A DNA stretch of 64,000 bases from Modestobacter sp. DSM 44400 (GCF_900107175.1 NZ_FNOZ01000017.1:1-64000); one strand, 5' to 3'; shown: positions 43,150 through 51,956, counted from the first letter of the stretch. Numbers and translations: made by a program. The notes: generated by a model not told the origin, from the sequence alone.

Positions 43150-44373
43150 TCACCTCGTCACCGACCAGATGGTCACCGGCATCGCGGTCTTCCAGCCGAG
43201 AAAGCCGCCCACCGGCTCGGCCTGGGCCACCGACAGCCGGGTCAGCGAGCCTCCCCAGCGGCCGTGCCACTCGGCGAGCACGGCCTCGCTCTGCACCGTC
43301 ACCGCGTTGACCACCAGCCGCCCGCCCGGCGCAAGGGTCTCCCAGCAGGCGTCCAGCAGTAGCGGGGTGGTCGCGCCGCCACCGACGAAGACGGCGTCCG
43401 GCTGCGGCAGCCCGAGCAGGGCCTCGGGCGCCGCGCCCTCGACGACCTGCAGGTCCGGAACGCCGAGCCGGGTCGCGTTGGCGGTGATCCGCGCGGCCCG
43501 ATCGGGGCGCGCCTCCACCGCGATCGCCCGGCACGAGGGGTGCACCCGCATCCACTCGACGCCGATCGACCCCGCACCGGCGCCGACGTCCCAGAGCAGC
43601 TGGCCGGGCAGCGGCACGAGCCGGGACAGCGTCACCGCCCGCACGTCCCGCTTGGTCAGCTGGCCGTCGGAGGCGTAGGCGTCGTCCGGCAGCCCAGGGA
43701 CGGTGGGCAGCGGGACCGTTCCGGCATCGGCGACCACCTCGACGGCGGTGAGCACCAGCGGATCGGTCGCGGCGTGCGGCCAGTCGGCGGCAAGGCCGGT
43801 GAACCGGTGCTCCGCAGGGCCACCCAGCTGGGCCAGCGCGGTCAGCCGGCTCGCGCCGTAGCCGGCGGCGGTGAGCAGCCGTGCCACCGCGGCCGGCGTC
43901 GTGGTGTCCGAGCCGAGCACCACCAGCCGCCTTCCCGGCGTCACGTGCGGGGCCACCAGGGACACCGACCGCCCGACCACCGGCACGACCTCCACGGACT
44001 CCACCGCCCAGCCCAGCCGCGCGCAGGCCAGCGTCACCGCGGAGGGGTGTGGGACGACGTCGACGGCGGCGGCCCCGAAGCGGCGGACCAACGAGCTGCC
44101 GACCCCGGAGGTCATCGGGTCGCCGCTGGCCAGCACCACCACCCGCCGGCCGGGGTGCGCGGCCGGCAGCTCGTCCAGCGCCGGACCCATCGGCGAGGGC
44201 CAGGGCACCCGCTCCGCGGCGACACAGCCGGGGACCAGGCCCAGCTGACGTGCGCTGCCGCGCAGCACCTCGGCGCCCTCGACCGCCCGGCGGGCGGCCG
44301 GCGACAGCCCGTCCCAGCCGTCGGCGCCGACGCCCACGACGGTGACGGTCCACCCCTCGGGTGCCGTCGTCAC
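43150..44373 (-). CDS. cobL: precorrin-6Y C5,15-methyltransferase (decarboxylating) CobL
   Basis: CobL adds methyl groups at C5 and C15 and decarboxylates the C12 acetate. The 407-residue protein joins the two known halves: an N-terminal CbiE-type methylase (VTVVGVGADGWDGLSPAARR, VVVLASGDPMTSGVGSSLVR, VVPHPSAVTLACARLGW) and a C-terminal CbiT-type methyltransferase from about residue 225 (DGQLTKRDVRAVTLSRLVPL, GQLLWDVGAGAGSIGVEWMR, DAVFVGGGATTPLLLDACWE). GTG 44373 overlaps the def stop. The fusion is the usual aerobic form. Confidence 0.96.
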   Translation of the reverse strand: MTTAPEGWTVTVVGVGADGWDGLSPAARRAVEGAEVLRGSARQLGLVPGCVAAERVPWPSPMGPALDELPAAHPGRRVVVLASGDPMTSGVGSSLVRRFGAAAVDVVPHPSAVTLACARLGWAVESVEVVPVVGRSVSLVAPHVTPGRRLVVLGSDTTTPAAVARLLTAAGYGASRLTALAQLGGPAEHRFTGLAADWPHAATDPLVLTAVEVVADAGTVPLPTVPGLPDDAYASDGQLTKRDVRAVTLSRLVPLPGQLLWDVGAGAGSIGVEWMRVHPSCRAIAVEARPDRAARITANATRLGVPDLQVVEGAAPEALLGLPQPDAVFVGGGATTPLLLDACWETLAPGGRLVVNAVTVQSEAVLAEWHGRWGGSLTRLSVAQAEPVGGFLGWKTAMPVTIWSVTR

Positions 44374-44927
44374 GCCGGCAGCTCACCGTCCGGGCCGGCG
44401 GCCTCGGCCAGCAACTGCTCGCGCCGCTCGGCGGGCAACAGGTCGACGTAGACCGTTCCGCCGAGGTGGTCGACCTCGTGCTGGAGGCAGCGCGCCGCCA
44501 TGCCGGTGGCCTCGATCGACACCGGGTCGCCGTGCACGCCGACGCCGTCCACCCGGGCGCGGAAGGCCCGTTCCAGTTCGGCGTAGGGGCCCGGCACCGA
44601 CAGGCAGCCCTCCTCGGTGCGCTCGACCGCGGGCTCGTCGCCGACCGGCTCCAGGATGGTGAGCACCGGGTTCACCGCGTAACCGACGACGTCCTCGCCC
44701 TCGGCGTCCGGGCAGTCGATGACGAAGACCCGGGCGTCGACACCGATCTGGTTGGCCGCCAGCCCCACCCCGTCGGCGGCGGCCATGCTGGCGAACATGT
44801 CCAGCAGGAGGTGCCGCAGCTCGCGGTCGAAGGTGGTCACCGGCGCGCACGGACGGTGCAGGACCGGGTCCGATCCGTAGGTGACGATCGGCCGGGCAAC
44901 GCCGTCGTAACGGCCGGGCAGGCGCAT
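44370..44927 (-). CDS. def: peptide deformylase
   Basis: Removes the formyl group from new proteins. The 185-residue metalloprotease has all three motifs: GVGLAANQIG (about residue 52), EGCLSVPG with the metal-binding Cys, and the HEVDHLGG helix with two metal-binding His and the catalytic Glu. ATG 44927 is natural. The gene overlaps cobL (GTGA), an unusual pairing that places an essential translation gene at the head of a cobalamin operon. As the housekeeping copy is usually with fmt, this may be a second deformylase. Confidence 0.95.
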   Translation of the reverse strand: MRLPGRYDGVARPIVTYGSDPVLHRPCAPVTTFDRELRHLLLDMFASMAAADGVGLAANQIGVDARVFVIDCPDAEGEDVVGYAVNPVLTILEPVGDEPAVERTEEGCLSVPGPYAELERAFRARVDGVGVHGDPVSIEATGMAARCLQHEVDHLGGTVYVDLLPAERREQLLAEAAGPDGELPA

Positions 44928-44971
44928 GACCGTCGATCCTAGGGACGTCTGCTGTCCCTACAGTGACCGCG

Positions 44972-46006
44972 ATGTCCACTGCGGAAGCTTGTGCTCTGAA
45001 TCGCCGGGCGACCCAGGGCACAAGCATCCGCAGTCGGCCCATGCCGGTACATGCCGCGACCGCCGCCGGGCTCGCCCTCGGTGCCGCCGCCGACCGCCTG
45101 TTCGCCGACCCCCGCCGGGGCCATCCGGTGGCCGGCTTCGGGCAGGCCGCCGCCGCGCTGGAGCGCCGGGTGTGGCGCGACTCCCGCGCCGCGGGCGCGG
45201 GCTACACGCTGCTGACCGTCGGGACGGCGACCGGCCTGGGGACGGCGCTGCACCGGCTCACCGCGGCCCGCCCGCTGGCCCGGACGACGGTCACCGCGGT
45301 GGCCACCTGGGCCGTGCTCGGGGGCACCTCCCTGGACCGGGCCGCGACCACCATGGCCGGCCACCTGGAGGCCGGGGACCTGCCCGCCGCCCGGGCGCAC
45401 CTGCCCACGCTCGCCGGCCGGGACCCGCGCGACCTCGGTGCGCCGGAGCTGGTCCGGGCCACCATCGAGTCGGTCGCGGAGAACACCTCCGATGCCGCCG
45501 TGGCCCCACTGTTCTGGGGCGCGGTCGCCGGCCTGCCCGGGCTGCTCGGATACCGGGCGGCCAACACCCTCGACGCGATGGTCGGGTACCGGTCGGCGCG
45601 GTACGAACGCTTCGGCTGGGCCTCCGCGCGGCTGGACGACGTCCTCAACTGGGCACCGGCCCGGCTGACCGCCGCGCTCACCGTGCTCGCCGCCCCGGTC
45701 GCCGGCGGCTCGGCTGCCGGGGCGTGGCGGGCCTGGCGGCGGGACGGCGCCGCCCACCCCAGCCCCAACGCCGGACGCTGCGAGGCCGCGCTGGCCGGCG
45801 CCCTGGGCGTCCGGCTCGGCGGCCGCAACGTCTACGGCAGCCGGGTCGAGGAGCGGCCGCCCCTCGGCGACGGTCAGCCGCCGGTGCGCGGCGACGTCCG
45901 CCGGGCGACCCGACTGTCCCGCGTGGTGTGGACGACGGCTGCTGCGCTGGCCGCGGTCAGCCGACTGCGCCGCGGTGGCGGGCAGCCCGGCGTCGTCACG
46001 AGCTGA
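44972..46006 (+). CDS. cbiB: adenosylcobinamide-phosphate synthase CbiB (CobD)
   Basis: CbiB joins adenosylcobyric acid with (R)-1-aminopropan-2-ol or its phosphate in the membrane. The conserved part starts HAATAAGLALGAAADRLFAD and includes PRRGHPVAGFG, the APELVRATIESVAENTSDAA motif, LFWGAVAGLPGLLGYRAANT with LDAMVGYR, and the C-terminal HPSPNAGRCEAALAGALGVR, with several hydrophobic segments. ATG 44972 lies seven bases after TACAGT, which fits a leaderless mRNA; the palindrome is then in frame. ATG 45041 is the alternative but lacks a ribosome site and follows the hairpin by six bases. An AGGGAC/GTCCCT repeat (44941-44959) sits in the promoter shared with def. Confidence 0.93.
   Translation: MSTAEACALNRRATQGTSIRSRPMPVHAATAAGLALGAAADRLFADPRRGHPVAGFGQAAAALERRVWRDSRAAGAGYTLLTVGTATGLGTALHRLTAARPLARTTVTAVATWAVLGGTSLDRAATTMAGHLEAGDLPAARAHLPTLAGRDPRDLGAPELVRATIESVAENTSDAAVAPLFWGAVAGLPGLLGYRAANTLDAMVGYRSARYERFGWASARLDDVLNWAPARLTAALTVLAAPVAGGSAAGAWRAWRRDGAAHPSPNAGRCEAALAGALGVRLGGRNVYGSRVEERPPLGDGQPPVRGDVRRATRLSRVVWTTAAALAAVSRLRRGGGQPGVVTS
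44978..45034. repeat. 57-bp palindrome, in frame at the start of cbiB
   Basis: ACTGCGGAAGCTTGTGC (44978-44994) pairs with GCACAAGCATCCGCAGT (45018-45034) with one mismatch, and TCTG/CAGG adds four more pairs. The total is 57 bp, or 19 codons, and lies in the cbiB reading frame between its second codon and the residues PMPVHAA. If the upstream start is used, the palindrome is translated as TAEACALNRRATQGTSIRS or similar. Confidence 0.65.
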
Positions 46007-46206
46007 TCACCAGGAGTCATCGCCAGGCCGGGGTGCCCGGCACGCAGACCCCGCCACGACATGCGTATCCCGGGCCGACAGCGGTAGTTTTCCGGTCACC
46101 GAAGCGGTCGGCCCTCTGGCGGGGCCGATGGTGCGCGGCACGTTGAGACACCGGCGGCCGCAGCCCCACCGGAGTCTCGGTGCCCCGGAGAGATCGGTCT
46201 TCCCCG

Positions 46207-46953
46207 ATGAGCCTCACGTCGACGCCACCGCGCACCCCCCGGGCCCGCCGATCCCCGGCCCCGGCTCCCGCTCCGGCGTCCTCTACCGAGCACATCCCCG
46301 TCCCGCCTGCGGCTCGTCCGGCCGGCGACGGCCCGGCCGGTCGCTACCGGTACGACCTGCAGGCCGACCAGTGGTGGTGGTCCCCCCAGTTCTTCGCGCT
46401 GCACGGGCTCACTCCCGGCACGGCGATGCCCGGCGTGCCGCTGCTGCTGGCCGGCGTGCACCCTGCCGACCGCCCGCGGGTCCGCCAGGCCGTGACCGAC
46501 GCCTGCACCGCCGGCGTCCCGTTCGCCGTGGAGCACCGGGTGGTCCGCAGCGACGGCGAGATCCGCACCGCGGTCCTGGTCGGAGAGCTGGAGATCAGCT
46601 CGGACGGCGAGGCGACCGCGCTGAGCGGCCTCGTCATCGACGTGACCGACGGCCGGGCCGCCGCGGAGCCCGGCGACCAGATCCGCGCCCTGGAGTCCGA
46701 GATCGAGCAACTGCGCACGGCCATGGTCAGCCGGGTGTCGATCGAGCAGGCCAAGGGCGTGCTGATGCTGCTGATGGGCTGCGCGGACAGCGTCGCCTTC
46801 GACCTGCTGACCCACATCTCCAGCCACACCCACCGCAAGGTGCGCGACGTCGCCACCGCGATCGTCGAGTCGGCCGGTGGCGGAACTGCCCTGCCCGCCG
46901 ACGTCCGGGCGATTCTGCACGATGCCTGCCCGCCGGGAGCCCCCGCGGCCTGA
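46207..46953 (+). CDS. PAS and ANTAR domain regulator
   Basis: A 248-residue signalling protein. After a disordered Pro/Ala-rich start, a PAS-fold sensor follows (YDLQADQWWWSPQFFALHGL to about residue 150, with EHRVVRSDGEIRTAVLVGEL), then a coiled coil (IRALESEIEQLRTAMVSRVS) and an ANTAR domain (IEQAKGVLMLLMGCADSVAF, FDLLTHISSHTHRKVRDVAT). ANTAR proteins bind paired hairpins in nascent RNA and prevent termination. The PAS part probably senses a ligand or redox state. ATG 46207 starts at a short Met-Ser-Leu. No histidine kinase is adjacent. The 46007-46206 gap holds no gene. Confidence 0.9.
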   Translation: MSLTSTPPRTPRARRSPAPAPAPASSTEHIPVPPAARPAGDGPAGRYRYDLQADQWWWSPQFFALHGLTPGTAMPGVPLLLAGVHPADRPRVRQAVTDACTAGVPFAVEHRVVRSDGEIRTAVLVGELEISSDGEATALSGLVIDVTDGRAAAEPGDQIRALESEIEQLRTAMVSRVSIEQAKGVLMLLMGCADSVAFDLLTHISSHTHRKVRDVATAIVESAGGGTALPADVRAILHDACPPGAPAA

Positions 46954-47065
46954 CCGGCCCTGCCCGTCCGGTCGACCCCGGCGTCAGCGATGATGCGCCC
47001 AGCGCCCAGCGCCGCCCGATCCGTGCCGGCGCCAGGACCGCGACGAGGCGAGGGGAGGCCTGCGC

Positions 47066-47731
47066 GTGTTCTACCTGCTCGTCCGGTTCGTGCTGAGACC
47101 ACTGTTCTGGCTGACTTGCCGCCCCACGATCACCGGCCGGGAGAACGTGCCCGCCACCGGCCCCGTGATCCTGGCCAGCAACCACCTGTCGTTCATCGAC
47201 AGCATCGCCATCCCGCTGGTGGCACCGCGCAAGGTCGGCTACCTGGCCAAGGCCGAGTACTGGCAGGGCAGCGGTTTCACCGGGTGGCTGCAGCGCGCCC
47301 TGTTCACCGCCCTGGGGGCGCTGCCGGTGGAACGCGGCACCCACCGGGCGGCCCAGGCCGCGCTGGACACCGCGCTGGGGGTGCTGCAGACCGGCGGGGC
47401 CTTCGGCATCTACCCGGAGGGCACCCGTTCGAAGGACGGCCGGCTGGCCCGGGGCAAGACCGGGGTGGCCTGGCTGGCGCTCACCGCCGACTGCCCCGTC
47501 GTCCCGGTCGCGGTCGCGGGGACCGACCGCGTCCAGCCGGTCGGCGCCAGCTGGCCACGGCCGCACCGGGTCTCGATCACCTTCGGGACGCCGCTTACCT
47601 TCCATGAGCAGCGCGGCCAGGCCGGCCGGGGCCCGGCCCGTCGGGTGGTCACCGACCGCGTGATGGAGGCGATCGCGGAGCTGTCCGGCCAGGAGAAGGC
47701 CGGCTGGGGAACCACGACCGCCGCCCCGTGA
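47066..47731 (+). CDS. 1-acyl-sn-glycerol-3-phosphate acyltransferase (PlsC family)
   Basis: A 221-residue membrane-associated acyltransferase that makes phosphatidic acid. The N-terminal hydrophobic helix ([17 protein letters not shown]) is followed by the active-site H-x4-D motif in [13 protein letters not shown], the [20 protein letters not shown] segment and the EGTRS motif in [40 protein letters not shown] closes the fold. GTG 47066 has AGGGGAGG upstream. It overlaps cobQ by GTGA, so a lipid gene is cotranslated with a cobalamin gene; this is arrangement only, not evidence of a shared pathway. Confidence 0.92.
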   Translation: MFYLLVRFVLRPLFWLTCRPTITGRENVPATGPVILASNHLSFIDSIAIPLVAPRKVGYLAKAEYWQGSGFTGWLQRALFTALGALPVERGTHRAAQAALDTALGVLQTGGAFGIYPEGTRSKDGRLARGKTGVAWLALTADCPVVPVAVAGTDRVQPVGASWPRPHRVSITFGTPLTFHEQRGQAGRGPARRVVTDRVMEAIAELSGQEKAGWGTTTAAP

Positions 47732-49227
47732 ACGGGGCGCTGCTGGTCGCCGGCACCAGCTCCGACGCGGGCAAGTCCGTGGTCACCGCCGGGATCTGCC
47801 GCTGGCTGGCCCGGCAGGGGGTCTCGGTGGCGCCGTTCAAGGCGCAGAACATGAGCAACAACTCGATGGTCACCGCCGACGGGGCGGAGATCGGCCGGGC
47901 GCAGGTGATGCAGGCCGCCGCCGCCCGGGTCGAGCCGGAGGCGGCGATGAACCCGGTGCTGCTCAAGCCCGGTGGTGCGGACTCCAGCCAGGTCGTCGTC
48001 CTGGGCCGCCCGGTCGCCGAGGTCACCGCGCTGTCCTACCGGCCGATGAAGCCCGCCTTGCTCGAGCAGGTGCTGGCCAGCCTGGCCGACCTGCGGTCCC
48101 GGTTCGACGTCGTCGTCTGCGAGGGCGCCGGGTCCCCCACCGAGATCAATCTGCGCGCCGACGACATCGCCAACATGGGGCTGGCCACCGCGGCCCAGCT
48201 GCCGGTCGTGGTGGTCGGCGACATCGACCGGGGCGGGGTCTTCGCCGCGCTCTACGGCACCGTCGCCCTCATGCCCCCGGCCGACCAGCGGCTGGTCGCC
48301 GGCTTCCTGGTCAACAAGTTCCGTGGCGACGTCCGGCTGCTCACCCCCGGCCTCGAGCAGCTGGCCGCGCTGACCGGCCGCCCCACGCTGGGCGTGCTGC
48401 CCTGGCGGTCCGGGCTGGAGCTTGACGTCGAGGACTCCCTCGGCGTGGACGCCGCCCGCGCCTCCGCCGGCCCGCCGCACGGCGAGGACGTGCTGCGGGT
48501 GTCGGTCGCCCGACTGCCCCGGCTGTCCAACTTCACCGACCTGGACGCGCTCGCCGCCGAGCCGGGGGTGCTGCTGCGCTACGCCACCCGCCCGGAAGAG
48601 CTGGCCGACGCCGACCTGGTGGTGCTGCCCGGTACCCGCTCCACCGTGGCCGACCTGGGCTGGCTGCGGTCCACCGGCCTGGCCGACGCCGTCGCCCGAC
48701 GGGCCGCCGAGGGGCGGGCCGTGCTGGGCATCTGTGGCGGGCACCAGATGCTGGCCCGCACCATCTGCGACGACGTGGAGTCCGGGGCCGGCGTCGTCCC
48801 GGGGCTCGGGCTGCTGCCTACCGACGTCCGGTTCGCCCGGGAGAAGACCCTGGGCCGCCCGGTCGGGACGGCGCTGGGCCAGTCGGTGCACGCCTACGAG
48901 ATCCACCACGGGGTCGTCGCCGTCGACGAGGGCGCGGAGCCCTTCCTGGACGGCGCCCGCGCCGGGTCGGTGTTCGGGACGACGTGGCACGGCGCGCTGG
49001 AGGACGACGGATTCCGCCGCGCCTTCCTCGCCGAGGTCGCCCGGATCAGCGGCCGCCGCTTCGTGCCCGCCCCGGACACCGACTTCGCCGCCGTCCGCGA
49101 GGCCCGGCTGGACGCCCTCGGTGACCTGGTCGCCGAGCACGCCGACACCGACGCGCTGTGGCGACTGGTCGAGTCCGGCCCACCGGCGGGCCTGCCGCTG
49201 CTCCCGGCCGGGTTCAGCCCGCGCTGA
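47728..49227 (+). CDS. cobQ: cobyric acid synthase CobQ
   Basis: CobQ amidates four side chains of adenosylcobyrinic acid a,c-diamide with glutamine. The 499-residue protein has the N-terminal ATP-binding part ([54 protein letters not shown]) and a C-terminal class I glutamine amidotransferase with [14 protein letters not shown] (nucleophile Cys near residue 334) and the His in [13 protein letters not shown]. Length and motifs are normal. GTG 47728 is fixed by the overlap with plsC. Confidence 0.97.
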   Translation: MNGALLVAGTSSDAGKSVVTAGICRWLARQGVSVAPFKAQNMSNNSMVTADGAEIGRAQVMQAAAARVEPEAAMNPVLLKPGGADSSQVVVLGRPVAEVTALSYRPMKPALLEQVLASLADLRSRFDVVVCEGAGSPTEINLRADDIANMGLATAAQLPVVVVGDIDRGGVFAALYGTVALMPPADQRLVAGFLVNKFRGDVRLLTPGLEQLAALTGRPTLGVLPWRSGLELDVEDSLGVDAARASAGPPHGEDVLRVSVARLPRLSNFTDLDALAAEPGVLLRYATRPEELADADLVVLPGTRSTVADLGWLRSTGLADAVARRAAEGRAVLGICGGHQMLARTICDDVESGAGVVPGLGLLPTDVRFAREKTLGRPVGTALGQSVHAYEIHHGVVAVDEGAEPFLDGARAGSVFGTTWHGALEDDGFRRAFLAEVARISGRRFVPAPDTDFAAVREARLDALGDLVAEHADTDALWRLVESGPPAGLPLLPAGFSPR

Positions 49228-49261
49228 GTCGGGCCCGCACGCCGTCCGGCCACCCGACCGG

Positions 49262-49474
49262 GGGCGCGCCGCGGGTGCTCTTCCAGCTGGTCCCCGAGCC
49301 GGCGACGGTCAAGAACCGGGTACACCTGGACGTCCGGGGCGGCGCCGACCGGGTGGATGCCGAGGTCGAGCGGCTCGTCGCCCGCGGGGCGACCGTGCTG
49401 CACGAGGGCCGGCAGGGCCCGCACCGCTGGGTACGATCGCCGATCCGGAGGGCAACGAGCTCTGCCCGACCTGA
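49262..49474 (+). pseudogene. VOC/glyoxalase-fold protein, truncated and frameshifted
   Basis: Frame one reads APRVLFQLVPEPATVKNRVH, LDVRGGADRVDAEVERLVAR, GATVLHEGRQGPHRWV, which matches the second half of a small VOC protein (the 'V-P-E-P-K-x-V-K-N-R-x-H-L-D' motif). Then the text continues in another frame as TIADPEGNELCP and stop. TGG-GT[one base lost]-ACG restores the usual 'R-W-V-T-I-A-D-P-E-G-N-E', so a single deletion near 49431 explains the break. The first third of the gene is also missing. It follows cobQ and is a dead remnant. Confidence 0.75.
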
Positions 49475-49497
49475 CTACCGGGCGCGCCCGAGTGCCG

Positions 49498-49692
49498 TCA
49501 GCTGGCGCGGCGCTCCCGCTCGGCCCGGCGGTCGGCGACCGCGCGCTGGGCGAGCACCCGACTGCGGTCGTTGCGCGGGCGGCGCTCGGGCCGGTTACGG
49601 GCATCCTCGACGAGCTGCCAGGCAGCGAGCGCACTGGCCCGCACCGGAGTGGCTGGAACCGTCGCCGGTCGGGCCGGCTGGGCTGTGTTCAT
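49498..49692 (-). CDS. hypothetical small basic protein
   Basis: A 64-residue frame starting with ATG 49692, preceded by GGGGGAAAG. The product begins with Ala/Pro residues (NTAQPARPATVPATPVRASA), has one helix (LAAWQLVEDARN) and ends in an Arg-rich helix (RPERRPRNDRSRVLAQRAVA). No known family is recognised. High Arg content and the helix ending suggest nucleic acid binding or a ribosome-associated role, but it could be a chance frame. It reads away from the PemK-like gene, with 255 bases between. Confidence 0.45.
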   Translation of the reverse strand: MNTAQPARPATVPATPVRASALAAWQLVEDARNRPERRPRNDRSRVLAQRAVADRRAERERRAS

Positions 49693-49757
49693 CTGCGCGC
49701 TCTTTCCCCCGTGGCAGCTGGTGGTCGAGCCGCCGAGGAGAGTGTGACCCCGTCTCG

Positions 49758-49771
49758 GCGGTTCGAACCGC
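49758..49771. promoter_or_regulatory. palindrome in the gap upstream of the PemK-like gene
   Basis: GCGGTTCGAACCGC is a perfect 14-bp palindrome. The motif GTGTGACC occurs on both sides (about 49742 and 49775), and TGTCACAAGAATCACATG follows. The gap 49693-49947 has no gene. These could be operator elements for the divergent genes on either side; no regulator is assigned. Confidence 0.3.
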
Positions 49772-49947
49772 GGGTGTGACCGGTTGGTACCGATCGACGC
49801 CCCACCTGTCACAAGAATCACATGCGTGTAGTCATCACGTCCAGCGACGCGCTGACAGCGGAGCGCAATGTCAGCTGGCCGGGCCACTACGGGCCCCGAC
49901 AGCGCGCCGGCGTCGTCCGCTGCGCCGATGTCCTAGCGTCCCGGTGC

Positions 49948-50496
49948 ATGTCGAACGGTGGTTGGCGGAGCGTGCTCGGACGGCTGGCGACGGTGGCACT
50001 GCGCGAGGGAACGCGGTCGCTGCGGCGCGGCGTCCGGAACGGCGCGTCCCCGCGAATCCCGGCCCGCGGGCGGCGGAGGCCGCCGGCCGGCACTCCTCGC
50101 CCTGGGGAGGAGGCGATCCACCTCGAGTACCGCCCGCGGGCCGACGGCCGACCCGACCCCGGCGAGATCGTGTGGGCGTGGGTGCCCTACGAGGAGGACG
50201 ACGGACGCGGCAAGGACCGCCCCGTGCTCGTCGTCGCACGTCAGGGCGGGACACTGCTCGGTCTGATGCTCAGCAGCAAGGACCACGACCTGGACGCCGC
50301 CGACGAGGCCCGCCACGGCCGGTCGTGGGTGGACGTCGGCAGCGGTGCGTGGGACCGGCAGGGCCGGCCCAGCGAGGTGCGCGTGGACCGGGTGCTACGG
50401 CTGGATCCGGCCGACGTGCGACGGGAGGGTGCCGTGCTGAACCGGGCGCGGTTCGACGAGGTCGCCGCGGAGGTCCGCCGGGTACACCGCTGGTGA
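49948..50496 (+). CDS. PemK/MazF-family protein with a basic N-terminal extension
   Basis: A 182-residue protein. The first 60 residues are basic and probably unstructured (RSLRRGVRNGASPRIPARGR). The PemK-like domain (about 65-180) has DPGEIVWAWVPYEEDDGRGK, DRPVLVVARQGGTLLGLMLS and RPSEVRVDRVLRLDPADVRR, matching the 'G-D-I-V-W-V' and 'R-P-V-L-V-V' strands of MazF ribonucleases. No antitoxin gene is next to it, and the family includes stand-alone actinobacterial members of unknown role. It may therefore not be a toxin. ATG 49948 is the start nearest the domain. Confidence 0.7.
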   Translation: MSNGGWRSVLGRLATVALREGTRSLRRGVRNGASPRIPARGRRRPPAGTPRPGEEAIHLEYRPRADGRPDPGEIVWAWVPYEEDDGRGKDRPVLVVARQGGTLLGLMLSSKDHDLDAADEARHGRSWVDVGSGAWDRQGRPSEVRVDRVLRLDPADVRREGAVLNRARFDEVAAEVRRVHRW

Positions 50497-50512
50497 CCTC
50501 GGCGGGCGAGCC

Positions 50513-50845
50513 TCAGCCCGTGGGCGACTCGTCGTGCGCGGCCCGGCGCACCGGCGGGCGCAGCTGGTAGACCCCGCCCTGGCCGTCCGCCGACTGCAGG
50601 TCGTAGCGGTGCACGACCTTGGGCCCGGCATGCAGGTGGACGTGGGTGATCGTGGGCAGCGGGGCGCCGTGCCGGGCCTCGCGCACCTCGACCCTTCCAT
50701 CGAGGGGACCGCCGACGAACTGCAGGACGGCGTCCTCGGTGCTCGTGCTCGTCGCGGCCGCAACGTCGTCGGACAGCGGGACCCCCTCACTCGGCTCGGT
50801 CAGACCTCGACCAGGGTAGGCGCGCGATGGCCTGCGGTCAGGCAT
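50513..50845 (-). CDS. hypothetical protein
   Basis: A frame of about 110 residues. The core is LQFVGGPLDGRVEVREARHG, LPTITHVHLHAGPKVVHRYD and a VYQLRP tail, which reads like a small all-beta domain. The C-terminus is basic then acidic (RRAAHDESPTG). The N-terminus is uncertain because no good start stands near the domain: ATG 50845 has no clear ribosome site. No family is recognised with confidence, though 'G-G-P-L-D-G' starts many small actinobacterial domains of unknown function. It is convergent with the PemK-like gene. Confidence 0.55.
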   Translation of the reverse strand: MPDRRPSRAYPGRGLTEPSEGVPLSDDVAAATSTSTEDAVLQFVGGPLDGRVEVREARHGAPLPTITHVHLHAGPKVVHRYDLQSADGQGGVYQLRPPVRRAAHDESPTG

Positions 50846-50869
50846 CCGCCGCCGCACCGGCCGACAACC

Positions 50870-51937
50870 TCAGGCCGGCCGGGGTCGCAAGCAGCGCGCG
50901 ACCAGCGGCGCGGAGAACAGCATGACGAACAGCCGGAGCACCTGGACGGCCAGCACGAAGGTGGCGTCCGCCCCGCTGCCGGTCGCCGTTGCCAGTACCG
51001 CGTAGATCCCGCCGGGTGTGGTCGCGAGGTAGCCCTCCAACGGCGTGACCCCGGCGGTGGCGGACAGCACCGCGCCCAGACCGGCGCAGGCCAGCACGAT
51101 GCAGACGATGAGGACGAGCGCCAGCGGAAGGGCACGGCCCACCAGGCGCAGGCTGTCCCGGGTGAAGCTGAGGCCCACCTGCAGCCCGATGGCGAGGAAG
51201 GCAGCCGACTCGACGGACCCCGGCACGGTGGCGCCGGCGGAGAGCCCGGCCAGCTCGAGCCCGGCGGCCACCGCCATCGGCCCGAGCAGCATCCCCACCG
51301 GCACCCGGGCGAGCCGCCCGATCAGCACGCCGACCACGGCACAGACTCCGGTGAACAGCAACCCCGCCGGCCAGCCGGGCCCGCCCGCGGCCGCGGCGGC
51401 GCCGGAGCCGCCCGACGCGCCGTACACCACGGTGGCCACCACGGGCATCGCGACCAGGACCAGCAGCACCCGCAGGTACTGCAGGACGGCGACCACCCGT
51501 TCGTCCGCACCGAGGTCCCGGGCCATGGCGGTCACCCCGGCAGCGCCGCCGGCGATCAACGCGAAGGCCCCGGTCACCGCGCTGACATCGGGATGCAGGC
51601 GCATGAGCTGCCCGGCCACGAGACTGACCAGCAGGGTGGCGACCGTCACCGCGAGCACCGACACCCAGTGCGCCGCGAGGCTGCGCAAGGTCCCGGCCTC
51701 GACCAGCCCGCCGATCGAGACGCCGATCACGGCCTGCGCGCCCGTTCCCGCGACCTGCGGAACGGCGAGCCGGATCGGCCGCACCAGCGCCCGGCCGAGG
51801 CCCGCGACGAGTGCGCCGAACAGTGCCGGGGAAGGAATGTGCAGCAGGCCGAGCAGGACGCTGACGACCACGGCGGCCAGGAGGACCACCGCCCAGTCGA
51901 GCAGCAGCCGCCGCCACCCGCCGTCCACGCGGGTCAC
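50870..51937 (-). CDS. AbrB-type membrane protein (often misnamed transcriptional regulator)
   Basis: A 355-residue integral membrane protein with about 10 hydrophobic segments in two similar halves. Each half carries an AbrB-duplication signature: VLLGLLHIPSPALFGALVAG with VAGTGAQAVIGVSIGGLV, and RLARVPVGMLLGPMAVAAGL with ESAAFLAIGLQVGLSF. The stretch GVTPLEGYLATTPGGIYAVL is the usual T-P-G-G motif. Despite the name it has no DNA-binding domain. It is presumed to be a transporter, formerly linked to ammonia monooxygenase. The substrate is unknown. Confidence 0.85.
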   Translation of the reverse strand: MTRVDGGWRRLLLDWAVVLLAAVVVSVLLGLLHIPSPALFGALVAGLGRALVRPIRLAVPQVAGTGAQAVIGVSIGGLVEAGTLRSLAAHWVSVLAVTVATLLVSLVAGQLMRLHPDVSAVTGAFALIAGGAAGVTAMARDLGADERVVAVLQYLRVLLVLVAMPVVATVVYGASGGSGAAAAAGGPGWPAGLLFTGVCAVVGVLIGRLARVPVGMLLGPMAVAAGLELAGLSAGATVPGSVESAAFLAIGLQVGLSFTRDSLRLVGRALPLALVLIVCIVLACAGLGAVLSATAGVTPLEGYLATTPGGIYAVLATATGSGADATFVLAVQVLRLFVMLFSAPLVARCLRPRPA

Positions 51938-51956
51938 TCTGCCCGAGCGCCAGTCG

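Noticed and set aside
50870-51937. AbrB annotation considered as a transcriptional regulator
   Set aside because: The protein is about ten membrane helices with the AbrB duplication signature and has no DNA-binding domain.
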